Source: UBA993 sp964389365
GTDB taxonomy: Bacteria; Bacillota; Dethiobacteria; DTU022
DNA: 58,515 nucleotides
Assembly: GCA_964389365.1 (NCBI GenBank)
Contig: CAYMDO010000011.1
Location: 1-58,515, forward strand
Direction of reading: 5' to 3'
A program made the translations under genes and the position numbers. Positions 16,893 to 26,324 of this stretch are shown here, piece by piece. Position 1 is the first letter of the stretch. Each line of letters opens with the position of its first letter. Below the pieces are notes generated by a model, which worked only from the letters and a program-made list of their open reading frames with translations, was not told the DNA's origin and searched no databases.

Positions 16893-17540
16893 TTAATTCC
16901 CATCTGCTGCAGGCTCTTCTGCTTTACTTGCAGCCGGTTGTTCATGGGCTACACCGACTTGCCGACCAGCAAGCTCCAGAGCATTCACTTCAGCTTCTTC
17001 GTCAGCATCAGGTTCAGAATTGGCACCACTTTCAGGTTCAAGCGGCGGCAAATCAGCAAGCTCTTTCAGCCCAAAATATTTTAGAAAATCTGCAGTAGTG
17101 CCATACAGAAGCGGCCTGCCGGGGCCTTCTTTGCGGCCGCTGATCTTGATCAGCTTTCTTTTCAGCAGATTTTCGAGAACATGTTCACTCCGCACTCCGC
17201 GAATCGACTCTATTTCAATCCTGGTTGCCGGCTGTTTGTAAGCGATGATTGCCAACGCTTCCAGAGCAGCAGTCGAAAGGTTACTCGATACATCTTCGCT
17301 ATAAGCCCTTTCCAAAAACGGGGCGAGCTCGGGTGCGGTTCCCATTTGAAAACCGGTGGCCGTCTCTACAATCTGAATACCGCGATTGGCGACCGCAAAA
17401 TCATCTTTTAGCTCATCTAATAAAATTACTGCTTCGTCCAGCGAGGTTGCCAGTACTGCAGCAATACGGTCAGCTTTAATGGGTTCTTCGGTTAGGAAAA
17501 GCACTGCTTCTACTACCCTTTTTTGTTCGGCTCTATCCAT
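16893..17540 (-). CDS. scpB: segregation and condensation protein B
   Basis: Winged-helix subunit of the SMC-ScpAB condensin complex. The start at 17540 (MDRAEQKRVVEAVLFLTEEP) is preferred because AAGGAAA precedes it and the homologous region begins here; the frame stays open to 17675 inside scpA. The 215 residues include ALEALAIIAYKQPATRIEIESIRGV, diagnostic of ScpB. The tail after residue 175 is acidic and alanine-rich, likely disordered. Located 17 nt downstream of scpA. Confidence 0.94.
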   Translation of the reverse strand: MDRAEQKRVVEAVLFLTEEPIKADRIAAVLATSLDEAVILLDELKDDFAVANRGIQIVETATGFQMGTAPELAPFLERAYSEDVSSNLSTAALEALAIIAYKQPATRIEIESIRGVRSEHVLENLLKRKLIKISGRKEGPGRPLLYGTTADFLKYFGLKELADLPPLEPESGANSEPDADEEAEVNALELAGRQVGVAHEQPAASKAEEPAADGN

Positions 17541-17557
17541 TTTCTGTTTCCTTTTCC

Positions 17558-18325
17558 TTAAATGTCTTGCCTTAAGACTACAAAGATCGGCCCAAACAGC
17601 TTCTCCTGCAATAAAAATATCTTTTTCTGCCGGGCCATTTCCAGCAGGGCAATAAAAGTAATGATCAGGTCCCATATACCACTTCCGGTGATAAACTTAT
17701 TCATCGGCTGCGGCTTTTTGCTGTCCTCAAGGATCCCGGCTATGTACGCTGCCTTCTCTGCGACTATAAAATCTTCTACGGCATTAAATAATGGCATATA
17801 CTGATCAGCCATGGTTGCCTCGGCGAAACGATTCATTATGGCACTGAGATGATCAGCGCCTTCCCAGATGGTATATACAGAATCCTGCTGGGTAAAAACC
17901 ATTACTTTTCGCCCGCCTGTTGAACGGAGATAAATTTTGCTCTGCTCTTCCTCCCGGCTTCCCAAGTGTTTGGCCACTTCTTTGAAAAACCGGTATTCTT
18001 CAAGCCTTTGAAAAAGCTCTTCGGCGCTGTGAATCTCGAATAAATCTTCATCTTCTTCCTGATCTCCTAGTGCAGCCGGCCTTGGTAAAAGCAGTTTTGA
18101 TTTCAGGCGCAGCAGGGTGGCAGCCATCACCAGGAACTCGCTGGCAATATCTAAATTAAGCTCTTTCATAGACTGGAGATAGGCCAGGTACTGGTCGGTT
18201 ATACCGGCGATAGATATCGACCAGATATCAACCTCGGCTTTCTTGATCAAGTGAAAGAGAAGGTCAAAAGGCCCTTCAAAAGCAGGCAGTATAATTCTGT
18301 ACTCAGCCTGTTCCATTGCCAACAT
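17558..18325 (-). CDS. scpA: segregation and condensation protein A
   Basis: Kleisin subunit that bridges the SMC ATPase heads. Start at 18325 (MLAMEQAEYRIILPAFEGPFDLL) is chosen because CAGGGA lies 5 nt upstream; the open frame continues 114 nt into trpS. The 255-residue protein has the family hallmarks (FEGPFDLLFHLIKKAEVDIWSI, split as EGPFDLL and VDIWSI; ASEFLVMAATLLRLKSKLLL). Operon partner of scpB. Confidence 0.94.
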   Translation of the reverse strand: MLAMEQAEYRIILPAFEGPFDLLFHLIKKAEVDIWSISIAGITDQYLAYLQSMKELNLDIASEFLVMAATLLRLKSKLLLPRPAALGDQEEDEDLFEIHSAEELFQRLEEYRFFKEVAKHLGSREEEQSKIYLRSTGGRKVMVFTQQDSVYTIWEGADHLSAIMNRFAEATMADQYMPLFNAVEDFIVAEKAAYIAGILEDSKKPQPMNKFITGSGIWDLIITFIALLEMARQKKIFLLQEKLFGPIFVVLRQDI

Positions 18326-18347
18326 TTTTCCCTGCCCATCTGAGATG

Positions 18348-19334
18348 CTAGCGTAAACCAATCGCCTCGGTAACCTGGCGTAGCTTGGCTTCCGCCTGGG
18401 CCTCAGCCCGTTCAGACCCTCGGCTGAGGATTTGATCAAGATTATTATTATCGCCCGTAAGGGCTTTGTATTTCTCCTGGAGAGGACGCAAATTCTCGAT
18501 TACTAGATCGGCCAGATCTTCTTTTAAAACCTTGTAGCTTTTCCCTTCAAAATGATTTTCAATCTGCTCCTGGCTGTCACCCGATAGTAACCGGTATATA
18601 GTAAGCAGGTTAAAAATCCCCGGCCGCTGCTCATCAAATACAATTTCTTTATGCGAATCTGTAGTTGCCCGTTTGATCTTGCTGAATATCTGCTCCGGTG
18701 TATCAAGTAAAAATATTGAATCTTCCTGTTTCTCTTCACTTTTGCTCATTTTCTTCTCCGGGTTGAGCAAACCCATTACCCGGCCACCCACAGGTGGGAT
18801 AAATGCTTCCGGCAGAATAAATACGTCGCCGTAACGGTAGTTAAACCGCTGGCCAATATCTCGGCAAAGCTCTACGTGCTGTTTCTGATCTGCGCCAACC
18901 GGAACCAGGTGGGCATCGTAAAGAAGGATATCAGCAGCCTGTAAAACAGGGTAATCAAAGAGGCCTACACTTACTTCTTCTCTCTGTTTTTCGGATTTCT
19001 CTTTAAACTGGGTCATCCGGTGCAGCCAACCCATCGGGGTTACACAATTTAATATCCAGGCGAGCTCCGAATGAGCCCTTACTTTTGACTGGATAAAAAC
19101 CACTGTATGCTCCTCATCCAAACCGGCAGCAATCAAAAGCCCGGCCACCTCGCGTATGTTTTTTTTCAGTTCTTTGGGATCCTGGGGCACAGTAATGGTA
19201 TGCAGGTCCACAACGCAAAAATAGTTGTTATATTCTTCCTGCATCGCTTTCCAGTTGCGTATTGCCCCTAAGTAATTACCCAGATGTAGATGGCCCGAGG
19301 CCTGAATACCGGAAAAGACCGTTTTTTTGCTCAC
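18348..19334 (-). CDS. trpS: tryptophanyl-tRNA synthetase
   Basis: Class I aminoacyl-tRNA synthetase charging tRNA-Trp. The 328 residues contain the HIGH-type motif (ASGHLHLGNYLGAI), the DLHT substrate segment and the KMSKSEEK signature. The upstream leader is only ~53 nt, too short for a T-box, so regulation is likely through the common operon promoter at 20.1 kb. Confidence 0.97.
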   Translation of the reverse strand: MSKKTVFSGIQASGHLHLGNYLGAIRNWKAMQEEYNNYFCVVDLHTITVPQDPKELKKNIREVAGLLIAAGLDEEHTVVFIQSKVRAHSELAWILNCVTPMGWLHRMTQFKEKSEKQREEVSVGLFDYPVLQAADILLYDAHLVPVGADQKQHVELCRDIGQRFNYRYGDVFILPEAFIPPVGGRVMGLLNPEKKMSKSEEKQEDSIFLLDTPEQIFSKIKRATTDSHKEIVFDEQRPGIFNLLTIYRLLSGDSQEQIENHFEGKSYKVLKEDLADLVIENLRPLQEKYKALTGDNNNLDQILSRGSERAEAQAEAKLRQVTEAIGLR

Positions 19335-19387
19335 TGCCGCTGTTCCTCCTCAAAATCTTATACATGGTCAATAGCTGCAAATAATAC

Positions 19388-20023
19388 TTATAAACCGGGA
19401 ATAAAACCGATAATAGCTGAAAAAAGAGTCAACACCAGGCTGTATAAAGGGAATATTATCACCCCAAGCGCCCTTGTAACTATCAAAAGTATGAGAATCA
19501 ACGGGGCGTACTGCTCGAGAGTCCGGTAATAGCCGAGATAGGCATCGGGCAGAAAAGACATCAGGATTTTTGATCCGTCAAGAGGCGGAACAGGGATTAG
19601 GTTAAAGATGCCCAACAATATATTCAGCTGTGCCAAGACCATCATAAACTGCACAAAAAGCCCGCCTGTTATACCTCTGCTGTAAAGTAAGTTGAAAAAT
19701 AGCAGGCCAATAAAACCGAGTATGAAGTTTACCATCGGCCCGGCAAAAGACACCCAACGCAAACCCTTCCGGTAACGGTTAAAGTTGTAAGGATTAATCG
19801 GAACAGGCTTCGCCCAGCCAAAGCCAACCAATAAAATCATAACCGTGCCGAGTGGGTCCAGATGACTTAGAGGGTTTAAATTCATCCTACCCTGTCTCTG
19901 GGCAGTGGCATCACCGAAATAGTAAGCCATACGGGCATGGGCGAATTCGTGAAAAGTAATGGCAATAAGCAAGGCTGGTATCCGCAAAGCTATAACAATG
20001 GGATCTAACCCCCACATGATCAT
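19388..20023 (-). CDS. site-2 protease family zinc metalloprotease (M50)
   Basis: A 211-residue polytopic membrane protein with the zinc motif HEFAH near residue 25 in the first membrane segment, and a second metal/catalytic motif NLIPVPPLDGSKIL. This is the compact M50 (YwhC/Rip-like) group that often sits next to trpS and scpAB in Firmicutes. Substrate is unknown. GAAGGAGGAATGATC gives a strong SD. First gene of the operon running to ispH-rpsA. Confidence 0.9.
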   Translation of the reverse strand: MIMWGLDPIVIALRIPALLIAITFHEFAHARMAYYFGDATAQRQGRMNLNPLSHLDPLGTVMILLVGFGWAKPVPINPYNFNRYRKGLRWVSFAGPMVNFILGFIGLLFFNLLYSRGITGGLFVQFMMVLAQLNILLGIFNLIPVPPLDGSKILMSFLPDAYLGYYRTLEQYAPLILILLIVTRALGVIIFPLYSLVLTLFSAIIGFIPGL

Positions 20024-20102
20024 TCCTCCTTCAAGTTTAAACGTAAATACTGATATGTCCTAGTTTATCACCCTGTACCAGGCTCAGGGTCATAACTTAG
20101 TA

Positions 20103-20131
20103 ATTATATCAAACCAAACTCAAGTTTCCAA
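20103..20131 (-). promoter_or_regulatory. promoter of the M50-trpS-scpAB-rluB-cmk-plsC-ispH/rpsA operon
   Basis: Minus strand TTGGAA (20131-20126), 17-nt spacer, TATAAT (20108-20103). The leader of about 75 nt contains a CCCTG...CAGGG inverted repeat before the SD. Confidence 0.65.
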
Positions 20132-20180
20132 ACCTTCCGTCATCAATCAGGGACGGTGGACTGTTTGGGCTATCGATAAA

Positions 20181-20924
20181 TTATCTCCTGAAATCCACAC
20201 CCAGCTCATGCAGCCGCCTGGTTACCTCTTGAGGGCGGGGCTCCAAGTATATTTTTTTTACTTCACGGGCCAGTCTCTGTGTATCGACTAACGCCAGCGC
20301 GTCAGCCTTGACTGCCTCCACAAGGCAGGACAGGGTCATGCTTTCTATGACAAATTTATAACGCTGTTCAAAACGAATGGCCCTGATGATGCGCAGTGGG
20401 TCATCGAAAAAACTCCCGGGTTGCATAATCCTGATTATTTTTTTTTGCAGATCTTCGTAGCCTTGGCAGTAATCATAAAGCATGCCCCATTCGGATGGCA
20501 GCAGGGAGCAGGCTAGGGCGTTGATGGAAAAATCACGCCTGTTAAGATCATCCCTTATATCAGATGCCTCCACATAGGGTAAAGCGCCTGGCTTACTGTA
20601 GCTCTCCCGCCTGGCTGTGACCAGATCCAGATTTAAATCGACTCCGAGTTTGATTGTTGCTGTTAAATACCGGGGGTATAAGGAGATGCGACCTCCAACC
20701 TGCTCTTGTAACAGCTTGGCAAAAATACCGGCATCGCCGGCCACAACCAAATCATAATCATATTCCGGGGGATACCCAAGCAGCAGGTCCCTGACGATAC
20801 CGCCTACCAGGTATAAACTTAACTCTTTCTCTGCCGCGATTACCCCGGCCTGATGCATAAGCCTGATAAACGGAGGTGGCATTTTTTCTTGCAGCAGGCG
20901 ATCTATCCATCTAACACCGTTCAT
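20181..20924 (-). CDS. CCA/poly(A) polymerase family nucleotidyltransferase, short form
   Basis: The 247 residues contain the head domain of class II tRNA nucleotidyltransferases: LVGGIVRDLLLGYPPEYDYDLVV (flexible loop and catalytic DxD as YDYD), the RRESY segment and the neck with LNRRDFSINALA and DDPLRIIRAIRFEQRYKF. Family members are normally 400-450 residues; the body and tail domains that hold the tRNA are absent, and nothing resembling them follows the stop. It may be a short A-/C-adding paralogue or a truncated enzyme. It abuts the deoB stop with no gap. Confidence 0.8.
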   Translation of the reverse strand: MNGVRWIDRLLQEKMPPPFIRLMHQAGVIAAEKELSLYLVGGIVRDLLLGYPPEYDYDLVVAGDAGIFAKLLQEQVGGRISLYPRYLTATIKLGVDLNLDLVTARRESYSKPGALPYVEASDIRDDLNRRDFSINALACSLLPSEWGMLYDYCQGYEDLQKKIIRIMQPGSFFDDPLRIIRAIRFEQRYKFVIESMTLSCLVEAVKADALALVDTQRLAREVKKIYLEPRPQEVTRRLHELGVDFRR

Positions 20925-22139
20925 TTAATTCTTTATGCCCCGGGACAGCGGTGTGCCGTGAAGCGGCGCTTCAACTTTCAGCCAGCAGGCGGCGGTAGCA
21001 GCAAGGTCTGCGTAGCTGTTCCGTATGCCTAAGCTTCGATCTGCCGCCCGGAATGATAAACCCGGATTATAGATCATCAGAGGCACATACTCCCGGGTAT
21101 GGTCAGAAGTTGGAAAAGTTGGGTCACAGCCGTGATCGGCTGTGATAAAAAGAAGATCTCCGGCAGACAAAATGGCCAGTAGCTCAGCCAGTTTAAAATC
21201 AAATTTTTCAAGAGCCGCTGCAAATCCGGCGCTGTCATTGCGATGGCCGAATACTGTATCAAAATCACCAAAAGTAGCCCAGATCAGGTCACCTTCCTGA
21301 CCCGATACCAGATCAATTAAATCGTCTGCTATTGCTTCGTTGTTTCCTCCCGGGCGTTTTATTGATACCCCGCGGTGAGCAAAAATATCGGAAACCTTGC
21401 CGATAACTGCGACAGATTTCCCGGTCTTTTTAACCAAATCCAATAATGTGTCACCGGGAGGTTTCAGTGAAAAATCACTGCGTCCCGATGTGCGCACAAA
21501 AGCTCCCGGTTCGCCGGTAAAAGGCCTGGCAATAACCCGGCCGACAGCATGTTTGCCGTCCAATATATCTCTTGCTTTTTTGCACCAACTATATAGGGTT
21601 TCCAACGGTGCAACCCGGTCATGTACAGCAATTTGGAAAACCGAATCTGCGGAAGTGTAAACAATCGGAAACCCTGTCTTTAAATGTTCTGACCCGAGAT
21701 CTTTGATGATCTCTGTGCCCGACGCAGCGATATTGCCCAAAACAGAGCGGCCAATTGCATTCTCAAAAGCCTTGATGACCGGTGCCGGAAAACCTGCGGG
21801 ATAAACCGGGAAGGATTTATCAAGTACCAGGCCTGCAAGCTCCCAGTGGCCGCTGGTGGTATCTTTACCGGGAGACAGGGGCTTCATTTTTCCATAATAA
21901 CATCCCTCTAAAATCAGGCCATGACGCTCCGCGCCCGCTCCCAAAATTTGAGCAAGCCCCAGGCTGTAGAGATTGCCGATACTCAAACCCCTGTGCTTTT
22001 CCAAAACATGCTTGAGGGTATTGGAACCCTGATCACCATATTGGCCGGCATCGGGTAAAGCGCCCACACCGGCACCATCCAGGACGATCACAATTACTCT
22101 ATTTTTTTTTGGGCTAAGCCCGGGGGTGAGCTTGGTCAT
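20925..22139 (-). CDS. deoB: phosphopentomutase
   Basis: Interconverts (deoxy)ribose 1- and 5-phosphates in nucleoside salvage. Start at 22139 (MTKLTPGLSPKKNRVIVIVLD) is preferred: GGGAGATTT lies directly upstream, and the frame further up runs antiparallel-free through xerD without homology. The 404 residues have the alkaline-phosphatase-superfamily metal sites VLDGAGVGALPDA, DTTSGHWE, FGDFDTVFGHRND and TADHGCDPTFPTSDHTRE. Overlaps xerD by 26 nt. Confidence 0.95.
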   Translation of the reverse strand: MTKLTPGLSPKKNRVIVIVLDGAGVGALPDAGQYGDQGSNTLKHVLEKHRGLSIGNLYSLGLAQILGAGAERHGLILEGCYYGKMKPLSPGKDTTSGHWELAGLVLDKSFPVYPAGFPAPVIKAFENAIGRSVLGNIAASGTEIIKDLGSEHLKTGFPIVYTSADSVFQIAVHDRVAPLETLYSWCKKARDILDGKHAVGRVIARPFTGEPGAFVRTSGRSDFSLKPPGDTLLDLVKKTGKSVAVIGKVSDIFAHRGVSIKRPGGNNEAIADDLIDLVSGQEGDLIWATFGDFDTVFGHRNDSAGFAAALEKFDFKLAELLAILSAGDLLFITADHGCDPTFPTSDHTREYVPLMIYNPGLSFRAADRSLGIRNSYADLAATAACWLKVEAPLHGTPLSRGIKN

Positions 22140-23001
22140 AAATCTCCCGAATTTTTCTCCTGGTAATCTGGGTGTAAATCTGGGTGGTTGAAATATCGGA
22201 GTGGCCCAGCATCTCCTGGACCGAGCGCAGGTCTGCACCATTCTCGAGCAAATGGGTGGCAAATGAATGGCGCAGGGTATGCGGGGTAATATCGCCTTTA
22301 ATATTAGATTTTCTGGCATATTTTTTAAGGATTTTCCAGAAGCCCTGGCGGGTCATCCTATTACCGTGCTGATTAACAAATAGCGCTGTTTCGCCATTCA
22401 ATTTTAAAAGACGCGTTCTTGATCCAGCCATGTAGTTATTAACTGAATTGATCGCCAGCACGCCGATCGGAACGATTCTTTCTTTCATACACTTACCGCT
22501 GCACCGCAAGAAACCGACACTAGGATCAAAATCGCTGATATTTAAGGATACTAACTCTGAGACCCTGATTCCCGAAGCGTAAAGGAGCTCGAGCATTGCC
22601 TTATCCCGCAAACCAAAATTTTCGCCGATTACCGGCTGTGCCAGCAAACGGTCTATCTCATCTGTGCTTAAAACCCGGGGCAGTTTTTTCTCATGTCTCG
22701 GGGATTCAAGTTCCAGAGTTGGATTATTATCAATTAATCCTTCAAGCAACAGGTAATTAAAAAAAGAACGGATCGATGCAATACAGCGGGAGATAGTGGA
22801 AGGTGCCCTTCCCTTTTTTTTGAGATCGGCAATAAAAATATTTAATGCATCGCGATTAACCTCTTTCGGTTTGTTAATCTGGGTTTGATTCATAAAAGCA
22901 ATAAATTTAAGCAGATCGCGCCGGTATGATTCAAGGGTATTCTTTGACAGGCCTTTTTCAATGGCGAGATAGTTCATATAATTATTAATTTGTGTTTCCA
23001 T
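22114..23001 (-). CDS. xerD: site-specific tyrosine recombinase XerD
   Basis: Chromosome-dimer resolving recombinase. The 295 residues have a SAM-like N-terminal domain (YLAIEKGLSKNTLESYRRDL) and a catalytic domain with Arg (ASGIRVSEL), the HTLRHSFATHLL box, LGHSDISTTQIYT and the nucleophile tyrosine. Start METQIN (23001) has GAGG 12 nt upstream; a GTG six codons earlier lacks an SD. In sporulating relatives spo0A and spoIIM lie near here; both are absent. Confidence 0.93.
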   Translation of the reverse strand: METQINNYMNYLAIEKGLSKNTLESYRRDLLKFIAFMNQTQINKPKEVNRDALNIFIADLKKKGRAPSTISRCIASIRSFFNYLLLEGLIDNNPTLELESPRHEKKLPRVLSTDEIDRLLAQPVIGENFGLRDKAMLELLYASGIRVSELVSLNISDFDPSVGFLRCSGKCMKERIVPIGVLAINSVNNYMAGSRTRLLKLNGETALFVNQHGNRMTRQGFWKILKKYARKSNIKGDITPHTLRHSFATHLLENGADLRSVQEMLGHSDISTTQIYTQITRRKIREIYDQAHPRA

Positions 23002-23075
23002 CAGGAAAAAAAACCTCACAGAGATAAATATCGTTACTATTCAACGGCAGATGTTATGATACCTGCCTAAAAGTG

Positions 23076-23693
23076 TTAAGAAATATTTTTTTGATTGTCA
23101 TTTTTATCTATTTTTGCAGCTTCAAGCAGCAGTTTTTGCAGTGCAATAATCGTCTTCCCGTCTCTGATTGCACCGCTGTCAATGAGACCGGCAATTTCGC
23201 CAATCGGTATAAGCATTACTTCAATATTCTCATCGGGGTCAGCAGTGCCAAACTCCCGTGCAGCTAACTCCGACACCGAAAACAGGTAAATCTTTTCATC
23301 ACAGAAACCGGGAGAAGGATAAAAACAGCCGGTTTCCTTCCATTTTGCCGCACTGAAACCTGTTTCTTCAAGCAGTTCCCTCCTGGCACAATCAAGGGGT
23401 ATTTCACCTGGCTCTAGTTTACCCGCCGGGATCTCCAACAGTAACTCCTGGAATGGCTGGCGGTGCTGTTTGACCAGGATCACTTCTTCCCGTTCATTTA
23501 CAGCCAGGATCGCAACAGCTCCGGGATGTTCGACAATTTCCCGCAGGGCTTCCAGCTCCCCTTTTACTTTAACCCGATCCTGCCTGACATTGATGATTCT
23601 TCCCCTGTAAATATAATTAGAGGCAATGGTAACCTCTTCGAGATGTTCCCTGATGTCAACAACTCCTTTCGCAGCCGGTTGTTTTAAATTCAA
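23076..23693 (-). CDS. Nudix hydrolase, ADP-ribose pyrophosphatase type
   Basis: Hydrolyses ADP-ribose to AMP and ribose 5-phosphate. The 205 residues contain the Nudix box GEIPLDCARRELLEETGF preceded by LLEIPAGKLEPG, as in NudF/YqkG. The TTG start at 23693 has AAGGG five bases upstream and overlaps the end of recN by 38 nt, so translation is probably coupled. Confidence 0.9.
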   Translation of the reverse strand: MNLKQPAAKGVVDIREHLEEVTIASNYIYRGRIINVRQDRVKVKGELEALREIVEHPGAVAILAVNEREEVILVKQHRQPFQELLLEIPAGKLEPGEIPLDCARRELLEETGFSAAKWKETGCFYPSPGFCDEKIYLFSVSELAAREFGTADPDENIEVMLIPIGEIAGLIDSGAIRDGKTIIALQKLLLEAAKIDKNDNQKNIS

Positions 23694-25377
23694 CTGCCCT
23701 TTTTAGCATATTTTCGACATGCTGCAGGCTGACCTGATCAATACCTGCCCCATCAAGCATACGGGCCAGCTCCTGGCGCCTCTCATCGTTACCAAGTAGG
23801 TTTGCCTTAGTCAGGGTTCTTTCTCCGCTTATTTCTTTAAATAAGCGGATATGGGAGTCAGCCATCGCAGCAATCTGCGGGCTGTGCGTTACACACATCA
23901 CCTGGTGGTGCCGTGCCAGTTCGGAAAGCTTTTCTGCTACCGCCTGGATTGTGGCACCACCGATCCCTGAATCGACCTCATCAAAAATCAGTGTAGGGAT
24001 CAAGTCCTGGCGGGCCAGTGCCGTTTTTAGGGCCAGCATCACCCTAGCCACTTCTCCGCCTGATATAATTTTTGCGAGCGGTTTTATCTCCTCACCACGG
24101 TTTGCAGAAAAAAGAAACTCCACTGTATCAATACCGGAAACAGTAACTTCTTGTTTTTGTTCTATTTTTACGGAAAAACGGGCGTTGGGTAGAGCCAGCT
24201 CCTGAAGACACGCTTCAATTGATTCCTCGAGCTTAGCCGCGCTTTCCCTTCTTAAACGGCTCAGCTCAGTGCTTTCTACAGTCAGCTCTTCAGCCAGCTT
24301 ATTTAGGTTAGCTTCGATCATTTCAACCATAACTTCACAGTTCTGCAGCCTTTCCATTTCCCGCTGGGCCTGACTACCAAAGTCGAGCACCGCTTCGATT
24401 GTGCCGCCGTACTTTCGTTTCAGTGAATTGATCAGGTTCAGCCGTTCCTGGATTGCCACCAGCTCGGATGGCTCGAAATCAAATTTGGACTGATAATCAC
24501 GCAGTTCGTGAGCTACTTCATCCAGCTGGGCGGAAGCATTTGAAAAGAGCTCCGACAGCGGCCCGAGACTGCGATCAATTGCCGTTACTTCGGATAACAG
24601 CGCTGATAGGCGGCCCAGGCGATCAATTACCGACTGCTCCAGGCCATCTTCTTCACCACTAAATAGCTCACTGTAAATACGGCCCACCGAGTTGCATATT
24701 TTTTCAGCATTCGATAACAGCTTTTCCCGTTCAGCAAGCTCTCCATCTTCACCCGGCAGGAGCTTTGCGTCGTTAATCTCGTTAACCTGGTAGGCATACA
24801 GGTCTATGCGCCTTTCCCTTTCGGCGTTATCATCACCAAAGGCGGCCAGTTCCTTTTTTAACTCCAGTTTACGGCGCCACAGGTCAGTTATTTTTTTTCG
24901 GAATTCAGTCAGCCCTTCGCCTCCGAACGAATCGAGCAGCTCAATGTGATGACCCTGCCTCAGCAAAGATTGGTGCTGGTGCTGACCGTGCAGATCTACA
25001 AGCAGCTGGCCAATATCCTTGAGGAAAGCAACAGGAACCGCACGGCCGTTTACCCTGGCTACGCTTCGCCCGTTGCGCGAAACCTCCCTGGCCAACAAAA
25101 GTTCATCATTTCGGGCAATTCCGGCGCCTTCCAGAAGCGGCATCAATTCCGTTTCCAACTGTGTTCCTACCCGCATAAAACCCTCTATCAAAGTTTGATC
25201 GCGGCCCTGCCTGATCTGCTCAATTGCAGCCCGTTCACCTAACAGCAGATTGATCGCACCGATAATAATCGACTTCCCGGCCCCCGTTTCCCCGCTTAAT
25301 ACATTGAGCCCGGGGCTAAAACTGATTGTTAGGTCTTCGATTAGCGCGTAATTGGATACATGAAGCTCCAGTAACAT
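23656..25377 (-). CDS. recN: DNA repair protein RecN
   Basis: SMC-like ATPase in double-strand-break repair. Full length at 573 residues: Walker A GETGAGKSIIIGAINLLLG near the start, long coiled-coil arms (about 150-370), signature ISGGEVARVMLALK and Walker B LIFDEVDSGIGG. It is followed by a Nudix gene; in spore-forming relatives spoIVB-spo0A would come next. Confidence 0.96.
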   Translation of the reverse strand: MLLELHVSNYALIEDLTISFSPGLNVLSGETGAGKSIIIGAINLLLGERAAIEQIRQGRDQTLIEGFMRVGTQLETELMPLLEGAGIARNDELLLAREVSRNGRSVARVNGRAVPVAFLKDIGQLLVDLHGQHQHQSLLRQGHHIELLDSFGGEGLTEFRKKITDLWRRKLELKKELAAFGDDNAERERRIDLYAYQVNEINDAKLLPGEDGELAEREKLLSNAEKICNSVGRIYSELFSGEEDGLEQSVIDRLGRLSALLSEVTAIDRSLGPLSELFSNASAQLDEVAHELRDYQSKFDFEPSELVAIQERLNLINSLKRKYGGTIEAVLDFGSQAQREMERLQNCEVMVEMIEANLNKLAEELTVESTELSRLRRESAAKLEESIEACLQELALPNARFSVKIEQKQEVTVSGIDTVEFLFSANRGEEIKPLAKIISGGEVARVMLALKTALARQDLIPTLIFDEVDSGIGGATIQAVAEKLSELARHHQVMCVTHSPQIAAMADSHIRLFKEISGERTLTKANLLGNDERRQELARMLDGAGIDQVSLQHVENMLKRAVEFKTTGCERSC

Positions 25378-25397
25378 CGGCCAGCCTCCTGTTATAA

Positions 25398-26249
25398 CTA
25401 TGCTTTTAACTTATTGTGCAACATCCGGTAAAATGTATAATCCTGGAAAGAGACTAGCTTTACAGTTTGTTCTGAACGTTTGATTATTATCTGGTCATCA
25501 TCCTTGAGCGTATGGCGAACCTGGCCATCAACCGTGAGCATAACTTCCACCTGACGGGAATTAACCTGCAGCCTGATCAAGTCGCTGCCGCTGATAATTA
25601 CAGAACGATTGTAGAGACTGTGAGGGCAGATTGGAGTAACCACAAAAAGATGCAGTGTGGGGTTGACAATTGGGCCGCCAGCCGAGAGTGAGTAGCCTGT
25701 TGATCCGGTCGGAGTAGCGACAATCATACCGTCACCGGAGTAGCTTTCCATAAAATCATCGTTTATATATGATTCAACTTCGATGATCCGCGAAAAAGGA
25801 CCGCGTGAAACAACTATATCGTTCAAGGCTAAGTAAACAGCCAACTCCTGGTTATCCCGCCACAAACGCGTATCGAGCATCATTCTTTCATGATAGGTGT
25901 ACTGATCTGTTGCGATATATTGTAGAAAACGTTCCATCTGCTCTACTTCTATTTCAGCCAAAAACCCTTTATGGCCTAGATTAATACCTAGCACAGGCAG
26001 GTTCCAGCATGCTAAATCCCTGGCCACTCTTAGGATTGTCCCGTCACCGCCTACTACAATAATCATCTCCATAAGTTCACGCCACTCAGCCAACTGATCA
26101 GCCAGTGAAGCTTCACTGTAAAAATCAACACGCTCCGCATCGGCTGTATTCAGCCCGATTCTGCGCCGGGTAAAAAAAAGATCAATTTTTTCTACTACCA
26201 GGCTGGCATTTTTCTTGTGCCAGTTGGGAATAAGACCGATAGTTTTCAC
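25398..26249 (-). CDS. nadK: NAD kinase
   Basis: Phosphorylates NAD to NADP. The start at GTG 26249 (MKTIGLIPNW) is preferred because GCAGGAGG lies five bases upstream; the frame continues five codons further, but those codons are the SD itself. The 283 residues carry the GGDG motif (VVGGDGTILRVARDL), NDIVVSRG and the TPTGSTGYSLSAGGPIV nucleotide-binding segment. It sits between tlyA and recN; argR, usual at this point in Firmicutes, is missing. Confidence 0.95.
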   Translation of the reverse strand: MKTIGLIPNWHKKNASLVVEKIDLFFTRRRIGLNTADAERVDFYSEASLADQLAEWRELMEMIIVVGGDGTILRVARDLACWNLPVLGINLGHKGFLAEIEVEQMERFLQYIATDQYTYHERMMLDTRLWRDNQELAVYLALNDIVVSRGPFSRIIEVESYINDDFMESYSGDGMIVATPTGSTGYSLSAGGPIVNPTLHLFVVTPICPHSLYNRSVIISGSDLIRLQVNSRQVEVMLTVDGQVRHTLKDDDQIIIKRSEQTVKLVSFQDYTFYRMLHNKLKA

Positions 26250-26324
26250 AACAACCTCCTGCACTTTCCGGCATAGCCTCTATTCTGCGCCGGGTAGTTT
26301 ATTCCTGCCTGGCAAACCTGTTTC

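Noticed and set aside
19335..19387. T-box leader before trpS
   Set aside because: The gap is ~53 nt and shows no T-box sequence; trpS lies inside an operon.
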